From positions 682,001 to 746,000 of the forward strand of contig JAMYHL010000001.1 in the NCBI GenBank assembly GCA_025531455.1: a stretch of DNA of 64,000 nucleotides, written 5' to 3'. Positions 24,849 through 35,370 of this stretch are shown in pieces. Both the position numbers and the translations under genes were made by a program. The DNA is from Apiotrichum sp. Y4204. Taxonomy: Eukaryota; Basidiomycota; Tremellomycetes; Trichosporonales; Trichosporonaceae. The notes beneath the pieces were generated by a model, which saw only the letters and a list, made by a program, of their open reading frames with translations, ran no database searches and had not been told where the DNA came from. Within the stretch, counting starts at the first letter, position 1. Every line of letters starts with the position of its first letter.

Positions 24849-27056
24849 ATGTGGGCCACCAAAGTCGGCCTCAGCCTCGGCCTCGCCGCGAGATGTCGGA
24901 GTGGTGAGTCACTCGGAGGGTGGGGGCGTGATTCTGGCTAGATGCAGATCGGTGGGCCGCGACTCATCATCACCGCGATTTCCGGCTGACAACCAGCACC
25001 GGCACCGCGCTTGGCGCTTGCCGCGCTTTCCCGACATGCAGCGCATACGCGGCTCGGCGCTCGGTACAACTCGAATGCAAGCAGCAGTAGTCCGACGCCG
25101 TCATCTCAGTCCACCAAAAGCCTAGTTGAGGAGAAGCCGCAGTCCACGTCGATACTCTCTCGTATCTCTGCCGCACTCTCCCTTGGCCCCTCGTCTGATA
25201 GCACCGAGAAGGCCGAGTCGAATGTCGGAAAACTCATTCAGCTCGCCGTGCCGGAGCGCAAGACGCTCGGCATTGCAGTCGGTCTGGTGAGCTGCGTCCC
25301 CGTGAGAGCTTAGCTTACACCAGCTCGTCATTTCATCCTCCGTGTCCATGCTCGTGCCATTGACTATTGGAAAACTTATTGATTTTTTCTCCTCGAATGC
25401 TGTGAGTTCAGCTGGTCTTGTCGTGCCTTAGCTGACTTTCAGTCTACATTTATGGGCCTGTCGTTCCCGGTCGCTGCGACCGGTCTGGCGGCAGCGTTCA
25501 TCATCGGCGCGACGGCCAACGCCGGTCGTGTGATGCTGATGCGGACGGCCGGCCAGCGGATTATTGCGCGTATTCGTGACCAGGCGTATCTCTCGAGTCT
25601 CCGACAGGAGCCCGAGTTTGCGGACCGGTCAGCAGGTGACATTGTCTCGCGGCTGAACGCCGACGCGAACATTCTCGGCGACTCGGTCACGTCTAATCTG
25701 TCTGATGGGCTGCGTGCGATTATCTCGGCATCGGTCGGCGTGGCCGCCATGTTCTGGATCTCGACAAAGCTCACGGTCGTCATGCTTTGCGTCGTCCCGC
25801 CCATTTCGCTCGGCGCCGTCTTTTACGGACGGTATCTGCGGAAACTGTCCAACAAGACGCAGGAGTCGCTTGGAGACATGTCCAAGACGGCCGAGGAGAA
25901 GCTCAACGCGTTTAAGACTGTTACTGCGTACAATGCACAGCAGCTTGAGGGAAACCTATTCGCCGCCAAGGTCCAGCAGGTATTCAACCTCGCCAAGAAG
26001 GAGGCCATTGCGAGTGGTATCTTCTTCGGCGCCACTGGTCTCACGGGAAATCTCGCGATGCTTTGTCTTCTCAGCTACGGCGGCCACCTTGTTTCCACCG
26101 GGGCCATCACGGTTGGTGACCTCACCTCGCTTCTCATCTACAGCGGCTACGTTGGTTCCTCGGTCTCGGGCCTCACCTCGTTCTTCAGTGGAATCATGAA
26201 GGGTGTCGGCGCCGGCCAGCGAGTTTTCTACCTTCTCGACCGCCAGTCGGCCATTCCTCTCGGCGTTGGACAAGAGCTCTCTTCTACGCGTAATGGCCCC
26301 ATTCGCTTCGACGATGTGCGCTTCACGTACCCGTCCCGGAAAGAGGTCGAAGTGCTTAAGGGCATCAACCTGGAGATTCAACCCGGCCAGAGTGTTGCGC
26401 TCGTCGGCACATCAGGCAGCGGAAAGTCCTCGCTCCTTACGCTTATCGACCGCTTCTACGACCCCACCAGCGGACGCATCTCGTTTGACGGCACGGATAT
26501 CAAGGCATTCACCCCCGAGTCGTGGCGCGACCGCATCGGCGTCGTCTTCCAGGACCCGATACTGTTCTCTGGCTCGGTGCACGACAACATTGCGTACGGC
26601 TCACCGAATGTGACACGCACAGACGTCGAGGCGGCCGCGCGTGCCGCCAACTGCGACTTTATCTGGAGTCTACCACAGGGCTTTGACACGATGCTCGGCA
26701 AGGCGAGCCTGAGCGGCGGGCAGCGGCAGCGCGTGAGCATTGCGCGTGCGCTCGTGCGCAACCCGTCAATCCTGTTGTTGGACGAGGCGACGTCCGCGCT
26801 CGACTCGGCATCAGAGGATGCCGTGAACGCCGCGATCGACGACATTATCAAGTCGCAGAACATCACTGTCATCCTTGCGGCGCATCGCCTCAGCTCAATT
26901 GCGCGTGCGGAACGCGTCGTCGTGCTCGAAAACGGCATCATTTCAGAGCAGGGGCGGTATGAGGACCTCGCGACGGCCGAGGGCAGCAGATTTAGGACGC
27001 TCATGGCTGCCCAGCTTCTCCTCGAGCAGAGCAACAAGGCCAAGGAGGGCCGTTAG
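24849..27056 (+). CDS. MDL1: Mitochondrial ABC half-transporter (Mdl1/ABCB10-like)
   Basis: A 678-residue half-size ABCB transporter. Mdl1 relatives export peptides from the mitochondrial matrix through the inner membrane. Exons are 24849-24903, 24997-25286, 25324-25401 and 25443-27056. A basic N-terminal presequence (LSLGLAARCRSAPAPRLA) precedes the ABC transmembrane domain (about residues 105-400). The nucleotide-binding domain has Walker A GTSGSGKSS at about 463, Q-loop VVFQDPILF, signature LSGGQRQR at about 564, Walker B ILLLDEATSALDS and H-loop AAHRLSS. All catalytic motifs are intact. The last exon carries most of the protein with no intron. Confidence 0.93.
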
Positions 27057-27407
27057 AGTGAAGGCGAGATTTAGACCGTATATCTGCATATATGCAATGC
27101 ACATCATTCTTGTACTGGTCACTCAGGACTCGTGTTGCCAGTGCAGGCGTCGTCGTCGTCGCCACTCGCGCCACTCCACTCGCGCCACTCCACTCGCGCC
27201 ACTGCCACTGATCCTCTGATGCGATCTGACTGTACCAACATTTTGGTCCCGCCACCGGACCTCGGCGTTCAACCCAACGTCAACGTCCACCACTCGCGCC
27301 CCCGCGCCATTCCTGCATTCCTCATCCTCAAACCCGGGCATAACAACAATTCCCTTCCATCCCATCCACCGCTTTCACCATCGCCATCCATCCCACGCAT
27401 CCTCGCA
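27057..27407. other. Intergenic region MDL1 / HIR1
   Basis: Contains the 14-bp triple repeat listed separately and a pyrimidine-rich HIR1 leader at about 27352-27400. No gene. Confidence 0.55.
27164..27205. repeat. 14-bp tandem repeat, three copies
   Basis: Three tandem copies of ACTCGCGCCACTCC, the last with one mismatch. Noncoding, about 200 bp upstream of HIR1. No known site is recognised in it. Confidence 0.85.
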
Positions 27408-30400
27408 ATGAGGGTCATAAAGCCCAACTGGGTGGAGCACGCGGCCGGTACGTGTGCACCGCGGCGTGCTGGACATGGCCACCCCGCCCAAGTCCAGGGA
27501 AGACGCGACGAACTCTGGGAACTGAGGAACTGACGCGCAGGCGAGAAACAGACAAAGTCGCCCATCTACTCGATCAGCGTGCATCCTGACGGGACACGTC
27601 TCGCGACTGGCGGACAGGGTGAGCTGGAGGGGTCGTAGGCCAAAGCTCACGGCAGATAACAAGGTCAAGATCTGGAGCACGCTGCCCATCCTCGACGAGG
27701 AGGCGCAGAACAATGAGGCCAACCACCGCCTGTTGTGCACCATGTCGGCGCATACCGGTATGTTCCTACCGCTGGTCAGATCTGACGACAGGCCCCGTGC
27801 TGACCGTGCGGTGGGCGCACCACGGGCGCTACCTTGCGTCCGGATCGGATGACAGCGTGCTGCTCATCTGGGATCTCGATTCCGGAGGCGGCGGGCGCGT
27901 ATTCGGCAGCGAGGAGGTCAATGTCGAGAACTGGAAGGCGCTGCGGCGCGTCGTGGGCCACGTTGCGGATGTGGTTGACTGCGCGTGGTCGAGGGACGAC
28001 TCGATGCTCGCGAGTGTTGGTCTCGATAGCAAGATTATCATCTGGGACGGTTTCACGTTTGGTGCGTGCTGTACGATGGACTGCTGTACTCATGGACAGA
28101 GCGGTTGCGGACTATCGACGCGCACCAGGGCTTTGTCAAGGGCGTGACTTGGGATCCGGTCGGCAATTACCTTGCCACCCAGGTGAGCTGGTCCTCTAAG
28201 TTGCAAGCTGACACTACAGTCCGACGACAAGACGGTTCGCATCTGGAATACGGAGAACTGGCAGTGTGTGCAGACTGTCAGCGAGCCGTTCGCAATGTCA
28301 CCGCAGTCCACATTCTTTCGTCGTCTCAGGTGGGTTTCGCCCTCTTTAGTCATCTAACCCTCAGTTGGTCCCCCGATGGCGCCTTCATCGCCGCGTCCAA
28401 CGCCATGAACGGGCCGGTGTTCGTCGCGGCTGTGATTGAGCGGGAGGGCTGGTCGTCGGAGATCTCGTTTGTCGGACACGAGAACACCATCCAGGTCGCC
28501 GCGTTCAACCCCCGACTCTTCTTCTCCGAGGACCGGCCGAAAGACCGCATAAACGCGTCATGCATGGTTGCGCTCGGCGCGGACGACTACAACATTTCCA
28601 TCTGGCGCAACACGTATCACAAGCCTCTGGTCGTTCTGCGCGATGTCTTTGCGCGGCAACTCCTCGACCTCTGCTGGTGAGTTCGGCTTGCAGGCAACTC
28701 TGACACGCAGGGCGAACGATGGCCTCACCCTATACGGCTGCTCTGCGGATGGCACGATCATGGCCGTGAGGTTCACCAAGGAGGAGTTCCCAGAGCTGGC
28801 GGGTCCAGAAATGACAGACAAGATACTCAACGACTACGGCTACAAGGGCCGTAGAAACCGTCCCGTTGTTGCGCCACGCATGCTGGACGTCTCGACATCG
28901 TTCGCTTCGGCAAAGGGCACCGAGGAGCATGTCAATGTCATAGTTCCTCGTAAAGGAAAGAAGGCCGGACCCCGTCGTGTCATGCTCGATAGGTCAGGTC
29001 CCAACGGCAGCACGTCAACTGCGCCCAGTGGGGGTGGTCGTCCCCCTCTACAACGCCCCACGCCACCTTCTCCGAAGCGCAACGATCCGTTTGCGGGCGA
29101 ACTCTACCGCCAGAACTCTCGCTCGGCCACAGACGACATGCGCTCCGCTATGAACCGCAATAACCGCAATGACCCATTCGCAGATGCCGAGCTGCAGCCT
29201 ATAAACTCGCGTTCTGCTGCGGACGACATGCGTTCCGATCTCAAGCGCAAGGCAATGGACGACGACTACAGCCGACCGAATATTGGCCGCAACATGGGGC
29301 CATCACGCGCCGCTGCCCCCGTCGCGGAGATTCGCGCACCGCGTGTTCTGATGAGCATGTCAACTGGGGCTGGATCAGGAAACATTCTGGCCGTCCCGTC
29401 CATCCAGAGCGTACTCCGCATGTCGTCAGACGACAATGTGCACGTACTTACAGCTGAAAACGCGACCGACAACGGGTACAACTTTGTTTCCCTGGCGAAC
29501 AACAAGGAAGGAACAAACCTGTGGATAGATTTTGTTCCTTCTCCTGTGCTGGCCATTGCGACGACTCCGCAGCTCTCAGCAGTGGCATGTGAAGATGGAA
29601 CTGTTCGGGTGTACGCCCCATCAGGGCGAAAGTGGGTCTCGGAAGCCATTCTCACCCATGGAATGCTAACGTACGCAGTACACACTCGGTTACCTTCAGC
29701 GCGCCAGTGTCCGAACTGGTGGCCTGCAAGGAGTTCCTCCTGATTCTCACCGCCGACTGTATGGTGCGCGTAATCGACACTCGCCGATCTGAGACCACCA
29801 TCTCCGCATACTCTATGAGCCATCTGCTCAACCCCCCGCAAGGATCATCCACAGCGGCCACCGTCTCTGATGTGACCATACGACCAAACGGCTGTCCAAT
29901 TATCATCACCTCGACTCCGGAGGCATGGGCATACGACAGCGAAATCGAGGGCTGGACGAAGATCGCCTGTGCTTGGTGGGGCAACTCGCCGCTCAACGAC
30001 CACCAGCGCACGCGCGGCAGCCGAAGTCCATCCCAGTTGGGACCGTTGGCGGAGATTGAGCACCGCATCGCGAATCTCTGCGACGGTGATGACCGCCGCC
30101 AGCGGCCGCAGTGGTGGAAGGAGGCCATGTCGGCCAGTCACTACGAAACACGCCTACGTGCGTCGCAACTCCTCGACTCGAAGGACGAGTACAAGCACTG
30201 GCTGCGCGAGTATAGCAAGTTCCTGGGCGAGGAGAACTTCCGTGGCCGCGCAGAGGAGCTCATCACTGAGCTGATGGGACCTGTTTACCAGTGAGCTACT
30301 GGAACCATTTCTAAAAGCTGACAACAGACACTCGGGCTCCACGTTCTGGGAGCCGACACTCCTGGGCACGTCGAAGCGTGAATTCGCGGTCCAGGCTCTT

Positions 30401-30496
30401 AACGCTATGAAGACAAGCGTCGCGCTGGGCCAGTTTGCCCAACACCACCTGGGTATTCTTAAGAGCATCCAGACAGATGAGGCCAAGTGGGCGTAA
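27408..30496 (+). CDS. HIR1: Histone H3-H4 chaperone subunit Hir1/HIRA
   Basis: An 898-residue WD40 protein of the HIR complex, which deposits H3-H4 independently of replication and represses histone genes. Exons are 27408-27447, 27541-27618, 27656-27757, 27792-28061, 28100-28182, 28220-28329, 28365-28676, 28711-29631, 29679-30290 and 30328-30496. The start MRVIKPNWVEHAAG and ISVHPDGTRLATGGQDNKVKIW match HIRA N termini. Further blades are VRWAHHGRYLASGSDDSVLLIW, AWSRDDSMLASVGLDSKIIIW and SDDKTVRIWN. The middle is Pro/Arg/Asp-rich; the second half has the HIRA C-terminal region (SELVACKEFLLILTADCMVRVID). Intron 29632-29678 is preferred over a 29-nt alternative because it has a perfect CTAAC branch site and normal length. 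Confidence 0.92.
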
Positions 30497-30878
30497 TGAC
30501 GGAGTAGACATAGATGTTGATAGGTTTCGTATGGCTTGTTACAATGGCGTGCATGTATCATTGGTAATGTACTAAAGCAGTGATTGAAGCATGGTTCGTC
30601 TTGAGGAGAGTGCCTATCTCCACACCACCTGCCAACGCGGCTGGGGGCGTGTCATTGTGCGTGTTGTGGTCGACTCACCCGTGTTGATCATCTGGGAATG
30701 GCGTGCCTGATCCACCACTAGCCGATCTAGAATAAGCATCATTTAGTAGATCACTGATCGTCCATGCACACACAAAGCTCACGTCACCATCACCACCGCT
30801 TCGACAACTCCTCCCTTCGTCCCCAGTCCTCCTCTTCCTTCCATTCGCCCTCTGCGCTCCCCGCATGTCCAAAAAGCA
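30497..30878. other. Intergenic region HIR1 / tRNA cluster
   Basis: No gene supported. An A5 run at about 30871-30875 is the Pol III terminator (T5 on the minus strand) of the first tRNA. Confidence 0.55.
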
Positions 30879-30971
30879 GGCCCTTGCCCGGATTTGAACC
30901 GAGGACCACTCCCAGACTTAAGATGCTTCTGCAACCCTAAGAGAGTATGATAGCCACTACACCACAAGAGC
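30879..30971 (-). tRNA. tRNA-Pro (AGG), intron-containing
   Basis: Read on the minus strand. Acceptor arms GCTCTTG and CAAGGGC pair, the anticodon stem CTCTC/GGGAG closes the loop TTAGGGT with anticodon AGG, and the T arm is CTCGG-TTCAAAT-CCGGG. A 20-nt intron (30915-30934) sits between positions 37 and 38. A T5 terminator follows. Confidence 0.9.
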
Positions 30972-31388
30972 CGACAAAAATTGCGTCGTGGCGCGTCAAC
31001 GCGTGCTTTGGTTGAGGGAAGGGAGACCGTGGTGGCCAAGAGTTGCGGTCTCTCATCTGTTGTGTCAATGTGTGTTTGTGAATTCTCGTGGCCAGTCAAG
31101 CGTGAGACCCTGGCAGCGTATTCCTCCGGCTCTAAAGCGAACAGCACGCATGATGCCTCGCCCGTGACAACACCTAGACGGTGGGAACGCACTGGACGCT
31201 ATCAGATAACCTTGGTGCGGTGCCTGAATCGCCACACAGACGTACTAATAAGACATGATCACCGCCACACAGAAATTCAGCCCTCCACCACCACCATCCA
31301 CCAACACTTTTCTCCTCTTCCTCTCACTTCTCTTTTCTCCCCCTTCGCTCCCCTGCTTCCCCCCGCTCTCCCGAACAAGAAAAAGCAA
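30972..31388. other. Spacer between tRNA-Pro copies
   Basis: No gene supported. Pyrimidine-rich stretch at about 31281-31375. The flanks of the two tRNA-Pro copies are not obviously alike, so the duplication is old or copied only the gene. Confidence 0.5.
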
Positions 31389-31481
31389 GGCCCTTGCCCG
31401 GATTTGAACCGAGGACCACTCCCAGACTTAAGATGCGTCTGCAACCCTAAGAGAGTATGATAGCCACTACACCACAAGAGC
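31389..31481 (-). tRNA. tRNA-Pro (AGG), second copy, intron-containing
   Basis: Mature sequence identical to the copy at 30879-30971. The 20-nt intron (31425-31444) differs at one base. An A5 run at 31380-31384 is the T5 terminator on the minus strand. Confidence 0.9.
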
Positions 31482-32010
31482 TCACAAACGGCGATTTCGA
31501 CGCGTAGTTGTGCGCTAACCGTCTGAGAGACAGATCTGGCGAGATCGTGAAGAGAGATGTGCTTGCCTTGGAGATTGCTAACCAGCAGAAGCGGTAGAAT
31601 TTACCCAAAAATTGGAACCGACTCTGGTCGTCGACTGGTTGGAACCAACATGGGGAAACCACGCCCAGATTAACGTGGGCTTTCCAAGGTTTTCTTGGCA
31701 ATGGCCTCCCGACAATGCAGCTGCCGCTGTCACAGACGGTGACTATCAATACCATTTACAGTTGGCCTCGGCAACAGGGTGCTCATTGGGGATGGCGGTA
31801 ATTTTGCGTCCAGGGACAACCACCCCCTTCCGAAGGGTTCCCTCACGCTTCCAGTGATCTGAAGTCTGGAAAGCGGGGGTCCATCTCATCTAGCTGACCT
31901 CACAGACTCTCGCACGGCGGTACTTGTAGGCCCAACACAAACGCACACGTCGACAAGCTGGAGAGGCGTGGGATAAAACCCCACTCTGCCTCTGGACCGC
32001 CTTCCACCCA
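31482..32010. other. Spacer between tRNA-Pro and tRNA-Arg genes
   Basis: No gene, repeat or RNA recognised in this 529-bp stretch. Confidence 0.5.
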
Positions 32011-32095
32011 GGTCGCGTGGCCAAATGGTACGGCGTCTGACTACGACTCTCGAGCGTTTATCAGGAGATCGCGGGTTCGATCCCCGTCGTGACCT
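32011..32095 (+). tRNA. tRNA-Arg (ACG), copy 1, 13-nt intron
   Basis: Acceptor arms GGTCGCG and CGTGACC pair, anticodon stem TCTGA/TCAGG, loop CTACGAA with anticodon ACG (inosine-34, reads CGN), T arm GCGGG-TTCGATC-CCCGT. Intron 32047-32059 between 37 and 38. A T run follows directly (Pol III terminator). Confidence 0.92.
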
Positions 32096-32377
32096 TTTTG
32101 GGCTTGTTGGGCGCCTCCTGGGACGCTGGGAGTCATTGCTGAGGCTCCAGGACGTTCGGGAGTGATCATAGAAGGAGAACGCTCGACAAAGATGTCGGAA
32201 GCGGCACATAAGACTGATCTGACTTGTTCCCGCAGTCTGTTCCTCGTCTGGTTGCCTTCCCACCCCGGCGCAAGCCTGGGGTCTTGCATTGTGAGCTAGC
32301 AGCCCTCACCTCCCGAGCTGCATCCGTTCGCCAACGCCGAACCGCCGCGCGGCGACGCCGATCGTCGACGACATCCA

Positions 32378-32455
32378 GGTCGCGTGGCCAAATGGTACGG
32401 CGTCTGACTACGATGAGCAATCAGGAGATCGCGGGTTCGATCCCCGTCGTGACCT
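32378..32455 (+). tRNA. tRNA-Arg (ACG), copy 2, 6-nt intron
   Basis: Mature sequence identical to copy 1. The intron is only 6 nt (TGAGCA, 32414-32419), near the lower limit known for nuclear tRNA introns. T-run terminator follows. Confidence 0.9.
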
Positions 32456-32595
32456 TTTTGAAGCTCTGCAGTGTCGCGGAGAGTCCTGGGTGCAAAGTGG
32501 AAGTGTAAAATTGAAGGAAGAGGGATGTGGAGAAGGTCGATGGTCGATGTGTGGAGTGTGGCGGCTCACAACACCGCACTGACCCACTTTCATCC

Positions 32596-32675
32596 GGTCG
32601 CGTGGCCAAATGGTACGGCGTCTGACTACGATTGCGATAATCAGGAGATCGCGGGTTCGATCCCCGTCGTGACCT
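32596..32675 (+). tRNA. tRNA-Arg (ACG), copy 3, 8-nt intron
   Basis: Mature sequence identical to copies 1 and 2. Intron 32632-32639 (TTGCGATA). T-run terminator follows. Confidence 0.9.
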
Positions 32676-33017
32676 TTTTGATGCTGTGCAGCGTTGAGAA
32701 CATGCAGGGAGTGCAGGAAAGAAAGAAGAAAAGAGGTGGGGAGGTGGAAATGGAGGATGACTGGTCGTTTGGAGAGTGTGGCGTTTTGGTGTGTGTGGAG
32801 GGAAAGATTTTCGGTGATGCTTAATTTCGGGCGCATTTTAGGCCGATTTGCCGGCACACATCCGGGATATCCGAGATTAGACCCGCTTATCGCATCTCGT
32901 CGTCTGTCTTCAACTGCTCAATCCCGTGAGTCTGGAAACTTTCTGCAGAGACCAGAGGTCGCAGATGACGGGTAACGCGTTTGGAGGCGGCGAAACGACT
33001 TGACGCAATTTTCAGAA
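32676..33017. other. Spacer between tRNA-Arg and tRNA-Cys genes
   Basis: No gene or repeat recognised. Confidence 0.5.
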
Positions 33018-33109
33018 GTGGCGATAGCTCAGTGGTAGAGTAGCAGATTGCAACTCGGGAAGCAATCTCAAGTATCTGTTGGTCCCCGGTTCGAACCCGG
33101 GTCGTCACT
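33018..33109 (+). tRNA. tRNA-Cys (GCA), copy 1, 20-nt intron
   Basis: Acceptor arms GTGGCGA and TCGTCAC pair, anticodon stem GCAGA/TCTGT, loop TTGCAAA with anticodon GCA, T arm CCCGG-TTCGAAC-CCGGG. Intron 33054-33073 between 37 and 38. The nearest T4 run is at 33134-33137. Confidence 0.9.
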
Positions 33110-33341
33110 AGCCGAAAAGTTCGCAAGAACAAACCTTTTGCGCATAATTTTTGTTGCAGAATTCCGAAGTCTCCCCTGAACTTTGAATCCTTGAGCGCGC
33201 TTTCGCCAATCCGGTCGTGTGTTCGAAATGGTGTGGAGGAATGCAGATCCGCTGATCTATGTGTGTGCAGTTGTGGCACTTGTCCGGACTGTGGCACTTC
33301 TTCGCTCCTTGACATCCCCCACAATTTCGGCAGCTCTCGTC

Positions 33342-33430
33342 GTGGCAATAGCTCAGTGGTAGAGTAGCAGATTGCAACCTGTATGAAGCGAAGCATCTGT
33401 TGGTCCCCGGTTCGATCCCGGGTTGTCACT
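33342..33430 (+). tRNA. tRNA-Cys (GCA), copy 2, 17-nt intron
   Basis: Same fold as copy 1. The acceptor arm changed as a pair: GTGGCAA with TTGTCAC, so the 6-67 pair is A-T instead of G-C. The T loop differs by one base. Intron 33378-33394 is unrelated in sequence to that of copy 1. Confidence 0.9.
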
Positions 33431-34056
33431 GGTCGCGTGGGCGATGCCTTTGCGTAAACGTTTTGCTTTTATCGGTCGCGGGAGTGGTCTCCGGGTGCAG
33501 AATGGGCTGGAATGGGATTCTTGGGCCACCGCGGCAGCTATAGTGTATAGTGTAAGCTTATCGAGTGTAGATTTGTGCACTGCAACCGAAGCAGGAAATG
33601 CGGAGCGAGGGATTGAGAACTCAGAATCAAGGGCCTTTCCCCACGCGCATTCACCCTCGACATGGGGCACAATCGGCACCTCCCCTTTTCTCTTCCTCCT
33701 CCTTTCACTACTCTCCCTCATCACAAGCTAAAAGCAGCAATAGCGTAGCGGGGAGTTCAGGTTGTGGCTCCTGTTGGAAATGTGAGACCGAAGCCGTCGA
33801 GTACTCGGCTGTTAGCAGAGATGACGGCTCGACTTGCACCCCTTTGATGATCAAAGGAACAATCGAGGAATGTGCCTGGCTGGGCGGCATCCACCGATCG
33901 TTCCGGCCCAACTGTCCGTGCGTCGACAATCTCGCGAAATTCGTGGGCCGCCAAACACGAGACATTGTGCATGTCTTTCTTCCCGTTTATAACACGTCGA
34001 AATGCATGCGAGGGAGAGACACTTGAGAAACCAATGAGAGATAGTTCAAAAAGTCG
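33431..34056. other. Spacer between tRNA-Cys and tRNA-His genes
   Basis: No gene supported. Pyrimidine-rich run at about 33684-33722. Confidence 0.5.
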
Positions 34057-34139
34057 TGCTCGCACGCTGAGTCGAACAGCGGTCGGGTCGGGAGCGGTGA
34101 ACCACAACGACCAGTGATAACCACCTACACTATACGAGC
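34057..34139 (-). tRNA. tRNA-His (GTG), 10-nt intron
   Basis: On the minus strand: acceptor arms GCTCGTA and TGCGAGC, D arm GTG...CAC, anticodon stem GGTCG/CGACC, loop TTGTGGC with anticodon GTG, T arm CGCTG-TTCGACT-CAGCG. Intron 34092-34101 between 37 and 38. A CGACC doublet makes the variable loop short (4 nt). T5 terminator at 34048-34052. Confidence 0.8.
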
Positions 34140-34419
34140 CACAAACATTTTTCTCAGCGCTTTTCATGAGGACCCTATGCTTGGGAGTCGGGGAGACGAG
34201 GAAGGACGACTGGGGTTCCTTGTCATCAGTTTGAAATGAAACACCTCGTTCGCCAACAGACAGTGCTTCATGGTGCATCACAGTGCTGTGGATCACGATG
34301 TCTCAATAAATGAAGAAATAGCATGCAATGCGATTGTGAAATGGTTGTGATACAGATGTGAAGTGTAAATACAGAATGATTTGGGGAAAAGGAGAGAAGG
34401 AAAGAAACACCGATCGAAA

Positions 34420-35370
34420 CTACTTGGGTTTGCGCCAGCAGGTGCGGTCCTCAGGGACCTTCCAGAGGTCGGTCTGGGCTCCGTCCTGGAAGCCGTAGTC
34501 GGTGTTATAGTACGGGGGGTCGTTTCCGTTGTCCTGGAAGTTATTGTTGCCCTCGCGTTGGGACCAGTAGTGCGGCTGCTTGGCGCCAACTGTGCAGTTT
34601 GACTTGTCCTGGGGACACTTGTTGGCGATGCGCGGGCGGGGGAGCGGCTTGCCGTTCGGGTCGGCGTTCGTCACCTTGCACTTGTAGCCGAGAAAGTACA
34701 TTTCGTTCGGCTTGCCGCCCTTTGTGCCGTGGACCCAGCCCCACATGCAATGGCAGCCGCCGGGCGGGCACTCGCGGAGGCCGGCGGGGATCTTGAACTC
34801 GGTGTACGTGTTCCACGGGGAGCTCTGGTTGGTTGAGATGATGACAAAGTCCTCGGGCTTGATCTTCTTGACGTCGCTCTCGTAGACGATGCCAATGGCA
34901 GTACCCTTGACATCCTTGACCTTGTCAAGGGGGGTGTTCCAGTTGTCGGAAGAGTGGAGCGCACCAGACTGGTTGGGGTCCTTGGGGTTCGAAGTGCAGC
35001 CACGCTCGGGGACGGTGTGGTTGGGTCCAAAGACTCCATAGGTCGTGTGGACGCGGTGGCAGGCAATCTGGCCCATGTAAGTGCCACCAGCGGGCAGCTC
35101 CATGAAGGCACCCTCGGGCGGAGGCTCGTCGATGTAACCGTGGAACCACCAGTCCTTGAAGGACAGATCACTGAGAGGGTTTACGCCCTTGTTGGTGTTG
35201 GCACCCTCGCCTTCCCAGCTGTAATGTTAATGAGTGTTCTGGATAGCAATGCGCCCCATGAGTACTCACCCGTACATGGATCGGTCGTAGAGCGCCATGT
35301 GGGCGAGGGCGGGAGTGGCCGCGAGAAGGGTGAGGAGCCCAAACATCTTGGGCGAGGTGGATGATGACAT
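34420..35370 (-). CDS. AA14-like lytic polysaccharide monooxygenase (Cel1-like)
   Basis: A 299-residue secreted protein. Exons are 35370-35270 and 35218-34420. The signal peptide (MFGLLTLLAATPALA within residues 9-23) is followed directly by His, so the mature protein would start HMALYDRSMYGW, with the N-terminal histidine needed for an LPMO copper brace. LSFKDWWFHGYIDEPPP and MELPAGGTYMGQIACHR match the AA14 family, whose members oxidise xylan-coated cellulose; C. neoformans Cel1 belongs there. A second brace histidine probably lies in ACHRVHTTYG, and CPPGGCHCMWGWV is also family-like. No GPI signal at the C terminus. Substrate is inferred only. Confidence 0.82.

Noticed and set aside
29671..29699. 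29-nt intron in HIR1
   Set aside because: First considered because it keeps frame, but the 47-nt alternative has a perfect branch site and normal size.
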